A program made the translations under genes and the position numbers. A DNA stretch of 64,000 nt from Desulfobacteraceae bacterium RAAP-1 (GTDB taxonomy: Bacteria > Desulfobacterota > Desulfobacteria > Desulfobacterales > Desulfatirhabdiaceae): contig LKPX01000001.1 in assembly GCA_001443525.1 (NCBI GenBank), forward strand, positions 1 through 64,000. The letters are read 5' to 3'. The notes under the pieces were generated by a model that worked only from the letters and a program-made list of their open reading frames with translations, did no database searches and was not told the DNA's origin. Below, piece by piece: positions 39,443-49,054 of the stretch; the first letter of the stretch is position 1; each line of letters opens with the position of its first letter.

Positions 39443-41104
39443 GTGAAATACAAACCGTATATCATACCGGCAGTCCTGATACTGTTTTACGTGACGGCTG
39501 TTTGCATTCTCTGTGCCGTCCCTCCGGTGGCGCGTGATGCGCTGACCCACCATCTCTATGTTCCCAAGCTGTACCTGAGGCATGGCGGCATCTATGAAAT
39601 TCCCCGGATTACGTTTTCCTATTATCCGATGAATCTGGAAATGTTGTATCTGGCGGCCTTGTATCTGGGTTCCGACATTCTTCCCGCATATATTCATTTT
39701 GCCTTTGCATTGATGACCGCATTTCTGATCTTCCGCTATCTGAAAAACAGACTGAACCTTTGTTTTGCGCTGTATGGCGGAATGTTTTTTTTATCCGTTC
39801 CTGTCATTGTCAAGCTTTCCATAACCGCTTATGTGGATTTGGGGCTGATATTTTTCACCACATTTTCCCTGTACTGGCTTTTTAAATGGCTTGAAAACGA
39901 TTTTTGTCTCCGGTGCCTGGCGATTTCAGCCGCTGGCTGCGGTCTGGCTCTCGGAACGAAATATAATGGACTTCTCGTCCTGTTTTTATTGACCTTGTTT
40001 ATACCATTTGCTTACGGAAATGGAAGTGCTGAAAGGCGCCGTCGTTTTTTTAAACCCCTGGGGTTCAGCGTCGTGTTTTTTCTGATATCCCTGTCAGTGT
40101 ATTCTCCCTGGATGATCCGCGATGTCCTGTGGAAGCATAATCCCGTATATCCGTTATACAATTCATGGTTCAATCCGGCAGCGCCTGCTGCGGTAATCGG
40201 GGCGGAATCAGGGCGGAATTCACACGATCTTGACCATTTGCCGTTCAATCAATTCCTGATCCGGAAATATGTGTATCACGAATCCTGGTGGCAGACCCTT
40301 TTGATTCCTCTGCGTGTATTTTTTGAAGGTCAGGACGACCAGCCGGCGCATTTTGACGGACGGTTGAGTCCGTTATTGTTTTTCTTGCCGTTTTTCGGAT
40401 TTTTTTTCATCCGGGAAAAACCGGAACCTGTTCAGTTCGAAATGAAGCTGCTTCTGGCATTTTCGGTGCTGTATCTGCTTTTTGCCTTCGCGCTTACGGA
40501 TATGCGGATTCGCTATATTGCACCCATCGTTCCGCCTCTGGTGATACTTTCCATCATTGGTTTGCACGATCTGTGGCGATGGATCCAATCGTCTGCCCCC
40601 CAGATCCGCAAAGGCTGGGGCGTTGCCATGATCTGCACAGGCGTTGTCGCTTTTTTTGCTCTGCATGTTTCATATCTGACCAGGCAGTTCTCCATCGTGC
40701 AGCCATTGCCGTATATTCGGGGAGACATCCGTCGAGACGCCTATATCACAAGATACAGACCGGAGTTTCCGGCCATCGAGTTCATCAACCGGCATTTGCC
40801 TGCAACGGCTCAGATACTGGCCTTATGGCTGGGAGATCGGGGATATTATTTCGACAGGAAAGTTTTTTTTGCCCTGAAGTTGCCCGAAACGATTATCGAT
40901 CAGTCCGACTCTCCGGAATCCGTGGCGCTGGCGCTCCACCGCATGGGGATATCCCATATTCTAGTGCGCTACGATCTTATGAACGACTGGCTTTCCCGGC
41001 AACCTGATACTCACGATAAAATGATGCTGATATCATTTTTTCAGCACAATACCCGTCTGATTTTTTCAAAACTCGGACATGGCGTCTATGAAATTCTGAG
41101 ATAA
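39443..41104 (+). CDS. GT-C fold membrane glycosyltransferase-like protein
   Basis: A 553-residue membrane protein with about ten hydrophobic helices, the first at residues 7-27. The first outer loop has DALTHHLYVPKLYLRHGGI, the place of the catalytic Asp in GT-C enzymes such as ArnT and the PMT/GT39 group; FTTFSLYWLFKWLEND and an outer C-terminal domain with QILALWLGDRGYYFDRK follow. Such enzymes transfer sugars from polyprenyl phosphates to proteins or lipids outside the inner membrane. The start is GTG at 39443, with no strong ribosome site. No oligosaccharide genes adjoin it, so the target is unknown. Confidence 0.8.
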   Translation: MKYKPYIIPAVLILFYVTAVCILCAVPPVARDALTHHLYVPKLYLRHGGIYEIPRITFSYYPMNLEMLYLAALYLGSDILPAYIHFAFALMTAFLIFRYLKNRLNLCFALYGGMFFLSVPVIVKLSITAYVDLGLIFFTTFSLYWLFKWLENDFCLRCLAISAAGCGLALGTKYNGLLVLFLLTLFIPFAYGNGSAERRRRFFKPLGFSVVFFLISLSVYSPWMIRDVLWKHNPVYPLYNSWFNPAAPAAVIGAESGRNSHDLDHLPFNQFLIRKYVYHESWWQTLLIPLRVFFEGQDDQPAHFDGRLSPLLFFLPFFGFFFIREKPEPVQFEMKLLLAFSVLYLLFAFALTDMRIRYIAPIVPPLVILSIIGLHDLWRWIQSSAPQIRKGWGVAMICTGVVAFFALHVSYLTRQFSIVQPLPYIRGDIRRDAYITRYRPEFPAIEFINRHLPATAQILALWLGDRGYYFDRKVFFALKLPETIIDQSDSPESVALALHRMGISHILVRYDLMNDWLSRQPDTHDKMMLISFFQHNTRLIFSKLGHGVYEILR

Positions 41105-41168
41105 GGGGATCGCGGACGGATATTCTTCTGATTGGAAGATGCCGAAATCATAAACGCTTGTTTTCAGG

Positions 41169-41855
41169 TCAGACAGTTTTCAGCCACACACAGGCGTCGG
41201 TTCCGAATGGCTGCCGATTGCTCAGTTCCAGACGGCCTCCCATCTGATTCAACATTTTTCGGCATATGGAAAGACCCAATCCCGCATGGCCGCTGCGTGT
41301 TGTAAAAAATGGCGTAAAAATCCGCGAGCGGATATCCGGATGAATACCGGGGCCATTGTCCTGAATCTGAACGACCAGATGTTCGAAGAGCATGTATGCG
41401 GATAGTTCGATTTCTGGAAATGCAACATCAGAAACCGCTTCTGCGGCATTATCTATGAGATATTTCAAGATGTTTTGAACTGCAGAAAGATTGGCGATAA
41501 TACGGCATGATTCGGACTGAATGTGATGGGAAAACCGAATATGTTTGTCCGCCAGCCGTTCCCGCGTTAGAACGACACAATCATTCCAGAAAGATATCAG
41601 GGGAATTTCTTCCAGTTCGCCAACCGTGGCGCGGGCGTATGTCCGCATGGCATCCAGAAATTTATGCTGGCGTTCGACCTGGTCCTGCGCCCGATATAAA
41701 AATTCCAGCCGGGCGTTTTCATCAAAATCATGATAATTCCGGATTAACACATCAATGGTCATTTTCAGGGAATTAACCGTATTGCCGAATTCATGGCGCA
41801 ACGTAGAAAAAATCTGCTCCAGATCGTCTGTCAGCTCTCCATTTCCTGTATTCAT
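41169..41855 (-). CDS. Sensor-less histidine kinase
   Basis: A 228-residue cytosolic kinase composed of only a dimerisation helix with an unusual H-box (LRHEFGNTVNSL, His21) and the ATPase domain: N-box YLIDNAAEAV, G1 IQDNGPGI, F-box FTPFFTTR and G2 GHAGLGLSI. It has no sensory, HAMP or membrane part, so it must take its signal from a partner. The H-box HEFGN differs from the common HEFRTPL. It lies 32 bases after the REC-DUF4388-roadblock gene on the same strand and is probably its partner kinase. Confidence 0.88.
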   Translation of the reverse strand: MNTGNGELTDDLEQIFSTLRHEFGNTVNSLKMTIDVLIRNYHDFDENARLEFLYRAQDQVERQHKFLDAMRTYARATVGELEEIPLISFWNDCVVLTRERLADKHIRFSHHIQSESCRIIANLSAVQNILKYLIDNAAEAVSDVAFPEIELSAYMLFEHLVVQIQDNGPGIHPDIRSRIFTPFFTTRSGHAGLGLSICRKMLNQMGGRLELSNRQPFGTDACVWLKTV

Positions 41856-41887
41856 CTAAGATTCTACCATACTTTCCGGCGATCCCC

Positions 41888-43168
41888 TTACGAGATCAAC
41901 AGCTGCTGAATCCTGGTCAAAAATTTTCCGGCAACCAGACGAATATTGCCCAGCGTGGATTCCCGGTTTACGACAAGTCCTATGTAGTAAATGGGGGTTA
42001 CCGGACGACAGACCATCCAGATATTGCTGGTCTGAACGATGGTTTCTTCCAGCGTACCGGCGTTGTCAAGGGTTTTAAGGGCTTTGTTCACGGTGCTCGT
42101 CATCATGCCGAATTTAGCGGAAAAAGCATCCGATGCCAATTGTGACAGATTGTGATCAGCAATGACAATACCATCAACATCCATTAGACAGATCATCAGA
42201 ACGCCACTTATTTCCGATGCCATCTCATTGAATAAATTCTGAATTTGCTGCATAGGCCGATGCTTTTCAGATGTGGCTGTTTCAATGATCCCGACGCCGG
42301 CTGCAGGGGAGGATGCAGACCTGGCTGGTGGTATTATGGAGTCCTTTCTCTGGGAATCGACAATTTTATGAGACTCCGGCGGAGCAGGCTTTACCGCTGT
42401 TACAGGAGGTACGGTTATCTTCGGCATCTCGATATCCGGAGTGAACATGGTGAAATCAGAGGTTTCATCGGAAAAATCCGTTCCGTCGTCCTGGAGATTT
42501 TCGTCTTTCCGCCGGGAGGACTCCATCAGAAGTGACATCAGTCCGGTGTTGATACGCCGAATAATTTTTTTGTCCGGAAGGCTTTTGAAAGAAAGCTGCA
42601 CCTGATCCCACATCATCATTTCGATAGCGGCTTCTTCGCCAGTCAGACTGCCGCATACCGCATCGAATAATTCTCCCTGATGAAAATAGAACAGCCCTTT
42701 CCGGTTTCGCGTGAAAACTTCCAAAAGACAGGTTTTTTCCTCCATGGCAATAAGCTGAGTAAAGCTGCTGATGGAAATACCTGTCATGCTGCCATGCTGG
42801 GTGCTTCTTTTCAGCCCTTCTTCGATGCTGGAAAGCAGCACATCAAAATCGAGCGGTTTGTCCAGAAAACCGACAATTCCGATAGACTCGAATTTCCCCT
42901 CAATTTCGCGGGTGCCGTATGCGCTCATGACGATGACCGGAATGGCGGGGAAATGCACATTCATATAGACCAGAAGTTCAAAACCGTCCATTTGAGGCAT
43001 ACGGATATCGGTTACCACCAGATCGACCGTTTCGGAAGACAGGATTTTCAGCGCCTTTTTCCCATCTTCTGCAGTCAGCAGACGGAAGCGGTCTTTATAT
43101 GCATCAAAACCAGCTTCGATGCTGAGAAGCAGTGATTTTTCGTCATCAACAATTAAAACATTTTTCAT
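41888..43168 (-). CDS. Response regulator with DUF4388 and roadblock-like domains
   Basis: A 426-residue regulator: REC domain 1-118 with phospho-acceptor Asp54 (VVTDIRMPQMDGF) and conserved Lys104 (FLDKPL); DUF4388/PATAN-like domain near 127-216 (GLFYFHQGELFDAVCG); a Pro-rich linker; and a C-terminal domain from about 303 with VDGIVIADHNLSQ and ASDAFSAKFG, resembling roadblock/LC7 proteins that regulate small GTPases such as MglA. No DNA-binding domain is present. The second ATG was chosen as start. With the kinase that follows it forms a two-component pair whose output is probably protein-protein contact. A Ras-like GTPase is not seen in the window. Confidence 0.85.
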   Translation of the reverse strand: MKNVLIVDDEKSLLLSIEAGFDAYKDRFRLLTAEDGKKALKILSSETVDLVVTDIRMPQMDGFELLVYMNVHFPAIPVIVMSAYGTREIEGKFESIGIVGFLDKPLDFDVLLSSIEEGLKRSTQHGSMTGISISSFTQLIAMEEKTCLLEVFTRNRKGLFYFHQGELFDAVCGSLTGEEAAIEMMMWDQVQLSFKSLPDKKIIRRINTGLMSLLMESSRRKDENLQDDGTDFSDETSDFTMFTPDIEMPKITVPPVTAVKPAPPESHKIVDSQRKDSIIPPARSASSPAAGVGIIETATSEKHRPMQQIQNLFNEMASEISGVLMICLMDVDGIVIADHNLSQLASDAFSAKFGMMTSTVNKALKTLDNAGTLEETIVQTSNIWMVCRPVTPIYYIGLVVNRESTLGNIRLVAGKFLTRIQQLLIS

Positions 43169-43222
43169 TGGCGATCTCACTTCAGCCGAAGTTGCGAAGG
43201 GGGCACGACAGTAGCAAACGGA

Positions 43223-43621
43223 TCATTCACCCACAGATGTGGAAAATCGGAACTGAGGGGGATTTGTCAAATGTTTTTTCACAAAACACATTCCCGCAGA
43301 CCGGATGACTGCCGCCCTGTACTTTTCGGGGAACCCGGCGGGAAGCTGAATGTGGATGTCAATCTGTTCAACCATCCAGGTGGCGCTGTTGCGCTGAAAG
43401 GAAAGAATTACTTTCAGATCTGTGATGTCGATACCACGTTCCTGGCAAAATGAGGATACATAAATACCGGCGCAGGTGCCGATGGACGCCAGAAACAGAT
43501 CAAATGGTTCCGGAGCGGTGTTGTCGCCGCCTTCATTGAGCGGTTGATCGGTATGTACGGTAAATCCTTTGTAGGTAGCGTCCACTTTTTTGTTTCCCGG
43601 AAACGTAATGACCATATCCAT
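43223..43621 (-). CDS. OsmC-family protein
   Basis: A 132-residue OsmC/YhfA-like protein. Two conserved Cys are present, in GTCAGIYVSSFCQERG and SAGMCFVKKHL, the peroxidatic pair of the fold; the family reduces organic peroxides or acts on related substrates. The N-terminal strand motif MVITFPGNKKVDA fits. GGGAGA lies before the ATG. It is monocistronic by spacing and diverges from selB across a 325-base gap. Confidence 0.88.
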   Translation of the reverse strand: MDMVITFPGNKKVDATYKGFTVHTDQPLNEGGDNTAPEPFDLFLASIGTCAGIYVSSFCQERGIDITDLKVILSFQRNSATWMVEQIDIHIQLPAGFPEKYRAAVIRSAGMCFVKKHLTNPPQFRFSTSVGE

Positions 43622-43749
43622 GATTAAATCTCCCTGATGGCAATGACAGTGTGTTGTGATGAATTTACAAATGGAGCCACTGAATACATGCTTTTTTCAT
43701 ATGCTTTTTACATCAATAAATCAATGGAGGACTTTTATACAAACGTCTC

Positions 43750-43778
43750 TTGACCCAAGTGACCTTCTACTATAATAA
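43750..43778 (+). promoter_or_regulatory. Possible sigma-70 promoter of selB
   Basis: TTGACC at 43750..43755 and TAATAA at 43773..43778 are 17 bases apart; an overlapping perfect TATAAT is at 43771..43776 with a 15-base spacer. Initiation near 43785 gives a leader of about 160 bases containing the repeat fragment. Confidence 0.45.
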
Positions 43779-43830
43779 TACCGCGGGAAACAATTACCGG
43801 CAAAGAAAAACGTCCAATCTCTGAGCAGGC

Positions 43831-43860
43831 GCTGCATCCGGACTTTTTACGGAACTGTTA
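43831..43860. repeat. TCGTAAAAAG repeat, fragment h
   Basis: GCTGCATCCGGACTTTTTAC and the following GGAACTGTTA match only the stop-proximal end of the family, with a degenerate tip. It lies in the predicted selB leader. Confidence 0.65.
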
Positions 43861-43946
43861 CAACCGATATAAAAATGAAAATATCTTTTGCCTTCTGCGG
43901 ATCGCCGGGCATTTTTCCGGTGATATGTTGAGGGAGCGGAGCGTCA

Positions 43947-45857
43947 TTGAAACAGATCATACTGGGTACTGCAGGGCATATCGATCACGGCAAGACGAGT
44001 CTTATCAAGGCCTTGACCGGAACTAACACGGATCGACTGAAGGAAGAACAGCTTCGGGGGATTACCATAGAACTGGGGTTTGCTTCGATGGATCTTCCCG
44101 GTGGGCAGCATTTGGGCATTGTGGATGTTCCGGGGCATGAGAAATTCGTCAAAACCATGGTAGCAGGCGCTACGGGTATTGATATGGTGGTGATGGTCAT
44201 TGCGGCGGATGAGGGCATTATGCCCCAGACCCGTGAACACATGGAAATCTGCATGCTGCTTCAGGTGCAGTACGGGCTGGTCGTTCTCACCAAGGTGGAT
44301 ATGGTGGATGAAGATTGGCTGGAGCTTGTCATGGATGATGTGCGGGTTTTCACACAAGGTACTTTTTTAGAAAATGCTCCCATCCTTCCGGTTTCATCTG
44401 TCACGGGTCAGGGAATTCCTGAACTCGTTCAGGCGCTTGAAACACTGAGTGCCGCCATTCCCGAACGTTCCACGACCAATCTGTTCAGACTTCCTGTGGA
44501 CAGGGTGTTTACCATGAAGGGGTTTGGAACGGTTATCACGGGGACACTGATATCCGGCGTAATTCATGTCGGTGATCCGGTGATGATTTATCCGGTGGGG
44601 GTTACATCCAAGGTCAGAGGGATCCAGGTGCATAACGCCAGCGTCGATCAGGCGGTATCCGGTATGCGGACAGCCATTAATTTTCAGGGGCTGGAAAAGA
44701 CCTCGATCAACCGGGGAGATGTACTGTCCAGTCCGAATGCACTGACACCCAGCTATATGATCGATATTGTGTGTCAGTATCTCAAGAGCAATAAAAAACC
44801 GATCAAAAACCGTACGCAGATTCGTTTTCATACCGGCACCAGCGAGGTTCTGGGAAATCTGATTCTTCTCGACAGTGAAGAACTGGAAGCAGGCAGTACG
44901 ACCGTAGCCCAATTGCGGCTTGACGCGCCGGTGACACTGGTCAAGGACGACCGGTTTGTGATTCGGAGCTATTCACCGGTGCGAACGATTGGCGGTGGCA
45001 GTGTTTTAAATCCGGTTCCTCAGAAACACAAACGCTTCAAACCGGAGGTCGTTTCCGGGATTCAGCGACTGGTGAACATGCCGCCTGAGGATGTTGTCGT
45101 ATCCCATGCGGATGAATCAGGATATCAGGGGATACGGTATTCGGATCTGCGGATCATGACCAATACATCCGATAAAAAACTGGATGGATTTCTGACACGG
45201 CTGCTGTCCGATAAAACCCTGATAATGGTGGACCGGGAACAGCGCATTTACATCCATCGCACCTGTTTTGAACGACTGATGGAGGAAGCCGGTACATTGC
45301 TGGCAGCGTTTCATAAATCCAATCCGCTCAAAATCGGGATGTCCAAGGAAGAACTGAAGTCCAGGTTGCCGCCTCATGTCAGCTCCCGGCTTTTTACCCT
45401 GATGATTCAGCAGATGGCGAAAAATAATCAGGTGGTTCAGGAAGAAAACACGGTTCGTCTTTCAACGCATTCGGTGTCATTGGGGCAGGATCAGACAGAT
45501 GTCCGCGAGAAAATTCTCGATACTTATAAAAAAGATGGTCTCACGCCTCCATATTTCAAGGAGTTCTGTAAAACCCGGAATCTGGATGACGCCAAGGCCA
45601 GAGCCGTCCTTCATGTGCTGGTGGACGAGGGATTGATCATCCGTATCCGGGAGGATATGTATTTTCACAGGGAGGCTATTGACGCCATCCGGAAGAAGCT
45701 GGTTGATTTTTTGACGGTTCATGGTGAAATTTCAACGCCTCAGTTCAAGGATATGACAGGGGCTTCCCGTAAGTTCGTGATACCGATTATCGAATATTTT
45801 GACTCCCGCAATGTCACCATCCGAGTGGGAGATATCCGTAAACTCAGAAACGGATGA
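43947..45857 (+). CDS. selB: SelB selenocysteine-specific elongation factor
   Basis: A 636-residue translational GTPase. G1 is [17 protein letters not shown] at residues 7-22, G2 [10 protein letters not shown]3 [21 protein letters not shown]4 TKVDM. EF-Tu-like beta domains follow ([19 protein letters not shown]), then four winged-helix repeats to the C-terminus that bind the SECIS hairpin. It brings Sec-tRNA to UGA codons, so the organism makes selenoproteins; none is recognised in this window. The start is TTG ([10 protein letters not shown]), confirmed because the family begins just before G1; GAGGGAGCGGAG lies upstream. The next gene begins 10 bases after its stop. Confidence 0.96.
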   Translation: MKQIILGTAGHIDHGKTSLIKALTGTNTDRLKEEQLRGITIELGFASMDLPGGQHLGIVDVPGHEKFVKTMVAGATGIDMVVMVIAADEGIMPQTREHMEICMLLQVQYGLVVLTKVDMVDEDWLELVMDDVRVFTQGTFLENAPILPVSSVTGQGIPELVQALETLSAAIPERSTTNLFRLPVDRVFTMKGFGTVITGTLISGVIHVGDPVMIYPVGVTSKVRGIQVHNASVDQAVSGMRTAINFQGLEKTSINRGDVLSSPNALTPSYMIDIVCQYLKSNKKPIKNRTQIRFHTGTSEVLGNLILLDSEELEAGSTTVAQLRLDAPVTLVKDDRFVIRSYSPVRTIGGGSVLNPVPQKHKRFKPEVVSGIQRLVNMPPEDVVVSHADESGYQGIRYSDLRIMTNTSDKKLDGFLTRLLSDKTLIMVDREQRIYIHRTCFERLMEEAGTLLAAFHKSNPLKIGMSKEELKSRLPPHVSSRLFTLMIQQMAKNNQVVQEENTVRLSTHSVSLGQDQTDVREKILDTYKKDGLTPPYFKEFCKTRNLDDAKARAVLHVLVDEGLIIRIREDMYFHREAIDAIRKKLVDFLTVHGEISTPQFKDMTGASRKFVIPIIEYFDSRNVTIRVGDIRKLRNG

Positions 45858-45867
45858 AGGAGTAATT

Positions 45868-47013
45868 ATGGAATCATTCAAAGATTTTGCTACAAAGCGC
45901 ATGATTATCGGCGTTGTGCTGGCCGTAGCTTTGTTGTGGCTTGTGGCAACGATCATTGGCCTGCTGAGCAAACCGGCGACAACCCCTGTGGCGTCTCTGC
46001 CGCATGAACGTTCCAGTGTCCAGACGCCTGCCATGCCGAGGACTGCGGCGGTACACCCGGATGCGGCGGAGACAGCGAAAACAGCCTCCGGGTTTGTTCC
46101 GCCCCCTGCCCCGGGAACGGCTGTTCATCCACAGATTGTGCCTTCGGTGCCATCCAAGGATTCAAACAGAATGCTGCCTCATGCCGTTCTTCAGGAGCCG
46201 GAAAAAACAGGTTCAACGTCTGCAAATGGAACAGTCACGGTAGCAACGGCCCCTGTAAAGAAAAAAACAGGGGTTGCGTTTGTCACGGAGCTAGTAAAAC
46301 CGCTGGATTATGAACTGCACGGCCGTTTCTGGGGGTGGCGACCCAATGACATCCTGAATTTTACGGATGATGTCAATAACTTCCAGTTGGGTGTTCTGGA
46401 AGTCACTCGCAGGACGGTGACAATTTTGACGGAAAAACTTTCCAGAACCGGCAGCGTCGAGTCTCTTGATAAAAATCTGGAGCGGGCTATGGACTGGCTG
46501 ATGACCAAGCCGGACCGTTACTGGTTTCCTTCACCCGAGTCTCGGTATGACGACGCCTTGTCTGAGATTAACATCTATAAAAGCAAGCTCGAAAAAAATG
46601 AGGCGGCGTTCTACACACGTGCAGACAATCTGCTGCCGCTTCTGGCCTCTTACGACAATCTTCTGGGAAGTTGCGATGAAAACCTGATCAAAACGCATGA
46701 GCCAGACGGAAAGCCGGTCAGTTGGTTTAAGGTGGATGATTATTTCTATTATGCGCAAGGCGTTGCCAGCTCGCTGGAAACGATTTTAAAAGGAGTTCAG
46801 GAAGATTTCAGCCTGGTGCTGGAAACCCGTCATGGAACTGAAATCCTGCGTCACGCCATTGAAGCCTGTCACAGAGCTTCTGAAATTCATCCCTGGGTTG
46901 TTACGGACGCCGCCTACGATGGCATTCTGGCTAATCACCGCGCCAACCTGGCAGCGCCGATCAGTCACGCCCGGTTTTACATCGATGTGCTGATCGCAGC
47001 GCTGTCCACGTAA
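45868..47013 (+). CDS. DUF2333-like membrane-anchored protein
   Basis: A 381-residue protein with one N-terminal membrane helix (about 12-34, IIGVVLAVALLWLVATIIGL), a Pro/Ala-rich periplasmic linker (about 40-130), and a globular domain with HGRFWGWRPNDILNFTDDVN, VTRRTVTILTEKLSRTGS and DRYWFPSPESRYDDAL. This fits DUF2333, a family without assigned function. AAGGAG sits 5 bases before the ATG, 10 bases after the selB stop; cotranscription with selB is likely but no functional link is known. An ORF start at 45799 overlaps selB and lacks a ribosome site. Confidence 0.72.
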   Translation: MESFKDFATKRMIIGVVLAVALLWLVATIIGLLSKPATTPVASLPHERSSVQTPAMPRTAAVHPDAAETAKTASGFVPPPAPGTAVHPQIVPSVPSKDSNRMLPHAVLQEPEKTGSTSANGTVTVATAPVKKKTGVAFVTELVKPLDYELHGRFWGWRPNDILNFTDDVNNFQLGVLEVTRRTVTILTEKLSRTGSVESLDKNLERAMDWLMTKPDRYWFPSPESRYDDALSEINIYKSKLEKNEAAFYTRADNLLPLLASYDNLLGSCDENLIKTHEPDGKPVSWFKVDDYFYYAQGVASSLETILKGVQEDFSLVLETRHGTEILRHAIEACHRASEIHPWVVTDAAYDGILANHRANLAAPISHARFYIDVLIAALST

Positions 47014-47123
47014 GGGAATTGAAAGATGTTATGATGCCGGTCAATTACCTATAGAAGCCGTAATCATGCAGTACGCTGAGTTTAAAACCGGTATATTGAG
47101 AATTTTCAATTCCCTCGATGCGT

Positions 47124-47143
47124 GCCGAATTTACGGCTTTTTT
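47124..47143 (+). terminator. Weak terminator-like hairpin between convergent genes
   Basis: GCCGAATTTACGGC followed by six T on the plus strand could end selB-DUF2333 transcripts. The stem is only 4 G-C pairs, and it overlaps the end of the convergent regulator gene. Confidence 0.35.
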
Positions 47144-48687
47144 GCCGTTCTTCCAAATGGAACGCCAACTTTTTTCATTCGGTGCCTCAAGGTCTTGGGA
47201 TTGATTTTTAGAAGTTCGGCAGCCCCGCCCTTTCCTTCCACCTTACCCCGGGAAATGGCCATGGCCTTCTGAATGTGCAGGGCCATGGCCTTATCCAGAC
47301 TCAGTAATTCTTCGGGGATTGCCTCCAGTTTCTGTAACTTGTCTTGGCAATTATGCGTTGTTGATTGTGAAATTTGGATATCCCCAAAGATCAGCGGGTC
47401 ACCCTGGCTTAATATTAATGCACGTTCCACGGCGTTTTCCAGTTCTCGGACATTGCCCGGCCAGTGATGGGATAAAAGCTGATCCAATGCGTTTTCAGCC
47501 AGCGGGGGGATGGCGCTTATCTTCATTTCTTCGCACTTTTTCTGGATAAAGTATTGAACCAGCGTTGGAATATCGGAAATACGATGTCGAAGAGGTGGAA
47601 TGATAATGGGAAAAACCTTCAGACGATAATACAGATCATAACGGAATTGTCCTGTTAGTAACATATGATCCAGATCTCTGTGAGTGGCGGCAATGATCCG
47701 GATATTGGTTTGAATCGTTTCTGTGCCGCCAACCCGCTCGATTTCCTTTTCCTGCAACACCCGAAGCAGTCTTACCTGGGCTTCGTGTGATAATTCCCCA
47801 ATTTCATCCAAAAACAGTGTTCCACCGTAGGCCCGCTCAAAACGACCAATTTTTCGGGCAATGGCCCCTGTAAAAGCGCCTTTTTCATGTCCGAATAGCT
47901 CGCTGTCCATCAGGCCTTCCGGAATGGCTCCACAATTGACTTTGATGAAAGGTCCTTCCCGTCTCAGGGACAAATTGTGAATAGTGCTGGCGATCAGCTC
48001 TTTGCCAACCCCGGTTTCCCCTATCAACAATACCGGACTGTCCAGTGGGGCTACCTGCCTGACAAGATCCATCACACCTCTTAAACCAAAGTTTGCTCCG
48101 ATTACTTCCACACCGGAAATCTGTCGTAGTTCATTTTTCAGATAACGATTGCTGTCGACAAGAATATCATTAAATGCATTAAGCTTGCGATACCGTAAAC
48201 TGTTGCTGAGAGCGATGGCAAAGGGTTCGTTCAGCATGGACAGAAGTTTTTCATGCTTGGCATTAAACACGATACCTGGGTTGCCATGAACAGCAACAGT
48301 TCCCAAAAATTCACTTTCGATGACAAGATCCATAACAAGCAGCGACTGATCAAGCCCTCCCAAGCATTTCATCGCTGGCGCAGCAACAGGATCGTCGGCG
48401 GCTCTTTGAATATTGTGGATGCGAATAGAACGTTGTTCCAAAGCTTGTTTGCGCCCCCTTTCACACATCGTGAACTTGATCGATAGTGCCCTGTATTTCT
48501 CGGTAGTTGCATGAGCGATAATTTCGGCAACGCCTGTTTTCTGATTGTAAATGTAAAGGCTCATTTGATTGGCCGGGAGAAAATCCCGAATATATAAAAG
48601 GCATTGCCATAACGCTTTTTCCATATCCAGACTGCCGCAAATCTTAAGCGTTGCATCCCGAAAAAAACTGTTTTTGTCTATGCGCAT
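47131..48687 (-). CDS. Sigma-54-dependent GAF-AAA-Fis transcription activator
   Basis: A 518-residue enhancer-binding protein. An N-terminal GAF-like sensor (about 5-170) is followed by the AAA+ domain with Walker A GETGVGKE (223-230), the sigma-54 contact loop GAFTGA (270-275), and Walker [14 protein letters not shown]; a Fis-type helix-turn-helix near 478-508 ([20 protein letters not shown]) binds DNA. It lacks a receiver domain, so a small ligand, perhaps an acid or its CoA ester, likely acts through GAF. It is divergent from the acyl-CoA operon, which has a candidate -24/-12 site and an upstream palindrome, so it probably controls that operon. Confidence 0.93.
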   Translation of the reverse strand: MRIDKNSFFRDATLKICGSLDMEKALWQCLLYIRDFLPANQMSLYIYNQKTGVAEIIAHATTEKYRALSIKFTMCERGRKQALEQRSIRIHNIQRAADDPVAAPAMKCLGGLDQSLLVMDLVIESEFLGTVAVHGNPGIVFNAKHEKLLSMLNEPFAIALSNSLRYRKLNAFNDILVDSNRYLKNELRQISGVEVIGANFGLRGVMDLVRQVAPLDSPVLLIGETGVGKELIASTIHNLSLRREGPFIKVNCGAIPEGLMDSELFGHEKGAFTGAIARKIGRFERAYGGTLFLDEIGELSHEAQVRLLRVLQEKEIERVGGTETIQTNIRIIAATHRDLDHMLLTGQFRYDLYYRLKVFPIIIPPLRHRISDIPTLVQYFIQKKCEEMKISAIPPLAENALDQLLSHHWPGNVRELENAVERALILSQGDPLIFGDIQISQSTTHNCQDKLQKLEAIPEELLSLDKAMALHIQKAMAISRGKVEGKGGAAELLKINPKTLRHRMKKVGVPFGRTAKKP

Positions 48688-48828
48688 TCAGTCATACTCC
48701 ATATAGAAAAATGATATTATCCTGGAATTCGAAACGACAACCGAAGATTGACGGTTTCACAAAAAACTATCCTCACATTAAACTATTATATATCATAGCA
48801 TATGACAATAATCTATCATAATAAATCA

Positions 48829-48856
48829 TTTATTCTATTGTATTTGATAGAATAAA
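48829..48856. promoter_or_regulatory. Palindrome, candidate upstream activator site
   Basis: TTTATTCTAT and ATAGAATAAA form perfect 10-base arms separated by 8 bases. Its centre is about 93 bases upstream of the candidate -24 element, the distance typical for activator sites of sigma-54 systems. Confidence 0.5.
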
Positions 48857-48933
48857 AATCAATGGGGATGGATCTAAGTTTATTCGCAATATATCTATTT
48901 AATAATAAAGCACATACTCTGATGATGCCGATT

Positions 48934-48949
48934 TGGCATGTTTATTGAT
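48934..48949 (+). promoter_or_regulatory. Candidate sigma-54 promoter of the acyl-CoA operon
   Basis: TGGCATGTTTATTGAT matches TGGCACG-N4-TTGCW in spacing and in 9 of 12 positions, but the -12 GC is GA, which weakens it. Initiation would be near 48961 and the first ATG is at 49055. Confidence 0.4.
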
Positions 48950-49054
48950 ATGTCCTTTTTATATCATCTCAGACCAATGTCATGGAGATACACCAGGGGC
49001 AATTCGGCACGGACTGGCGATTCTCGATACTCTGAAATCTAAAGGGGAAAAATT

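Larger units (their letters stand above)
43622..43946. other. Divergent intergenic region between the OsmC gene and selB
   Basis: About 325 bases with a sigma-70-like promoter at 43750..43778 facing selB and a fragment of the TCGTAAAAAG repeat at 43831..43860. I looked for a selenocysteine tRNA because SelB is adjacent, and saw no cloverleaf. No credible small gene is present. Confidence 0.55.
48688..49054. other. Divergent control region of the acyl-CoA operon
   Basis: A 367-base, very AT-rich region between the sigma-54 activator and the acyl-CoA ligase gene. It contains a 10-bp palindrome (48829..48856), a smaller dyad TCATAGCATATGA at 48793..48805, and a -24/-12-like site at 48934..48949. 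No small gene is evident. Confidence 0.6.

Noticed and set aside
43622-43946. Selenocysteine tRNA next to selB
   Set aside because: No long acceptor stem or cloverleaf could be found on either strand.
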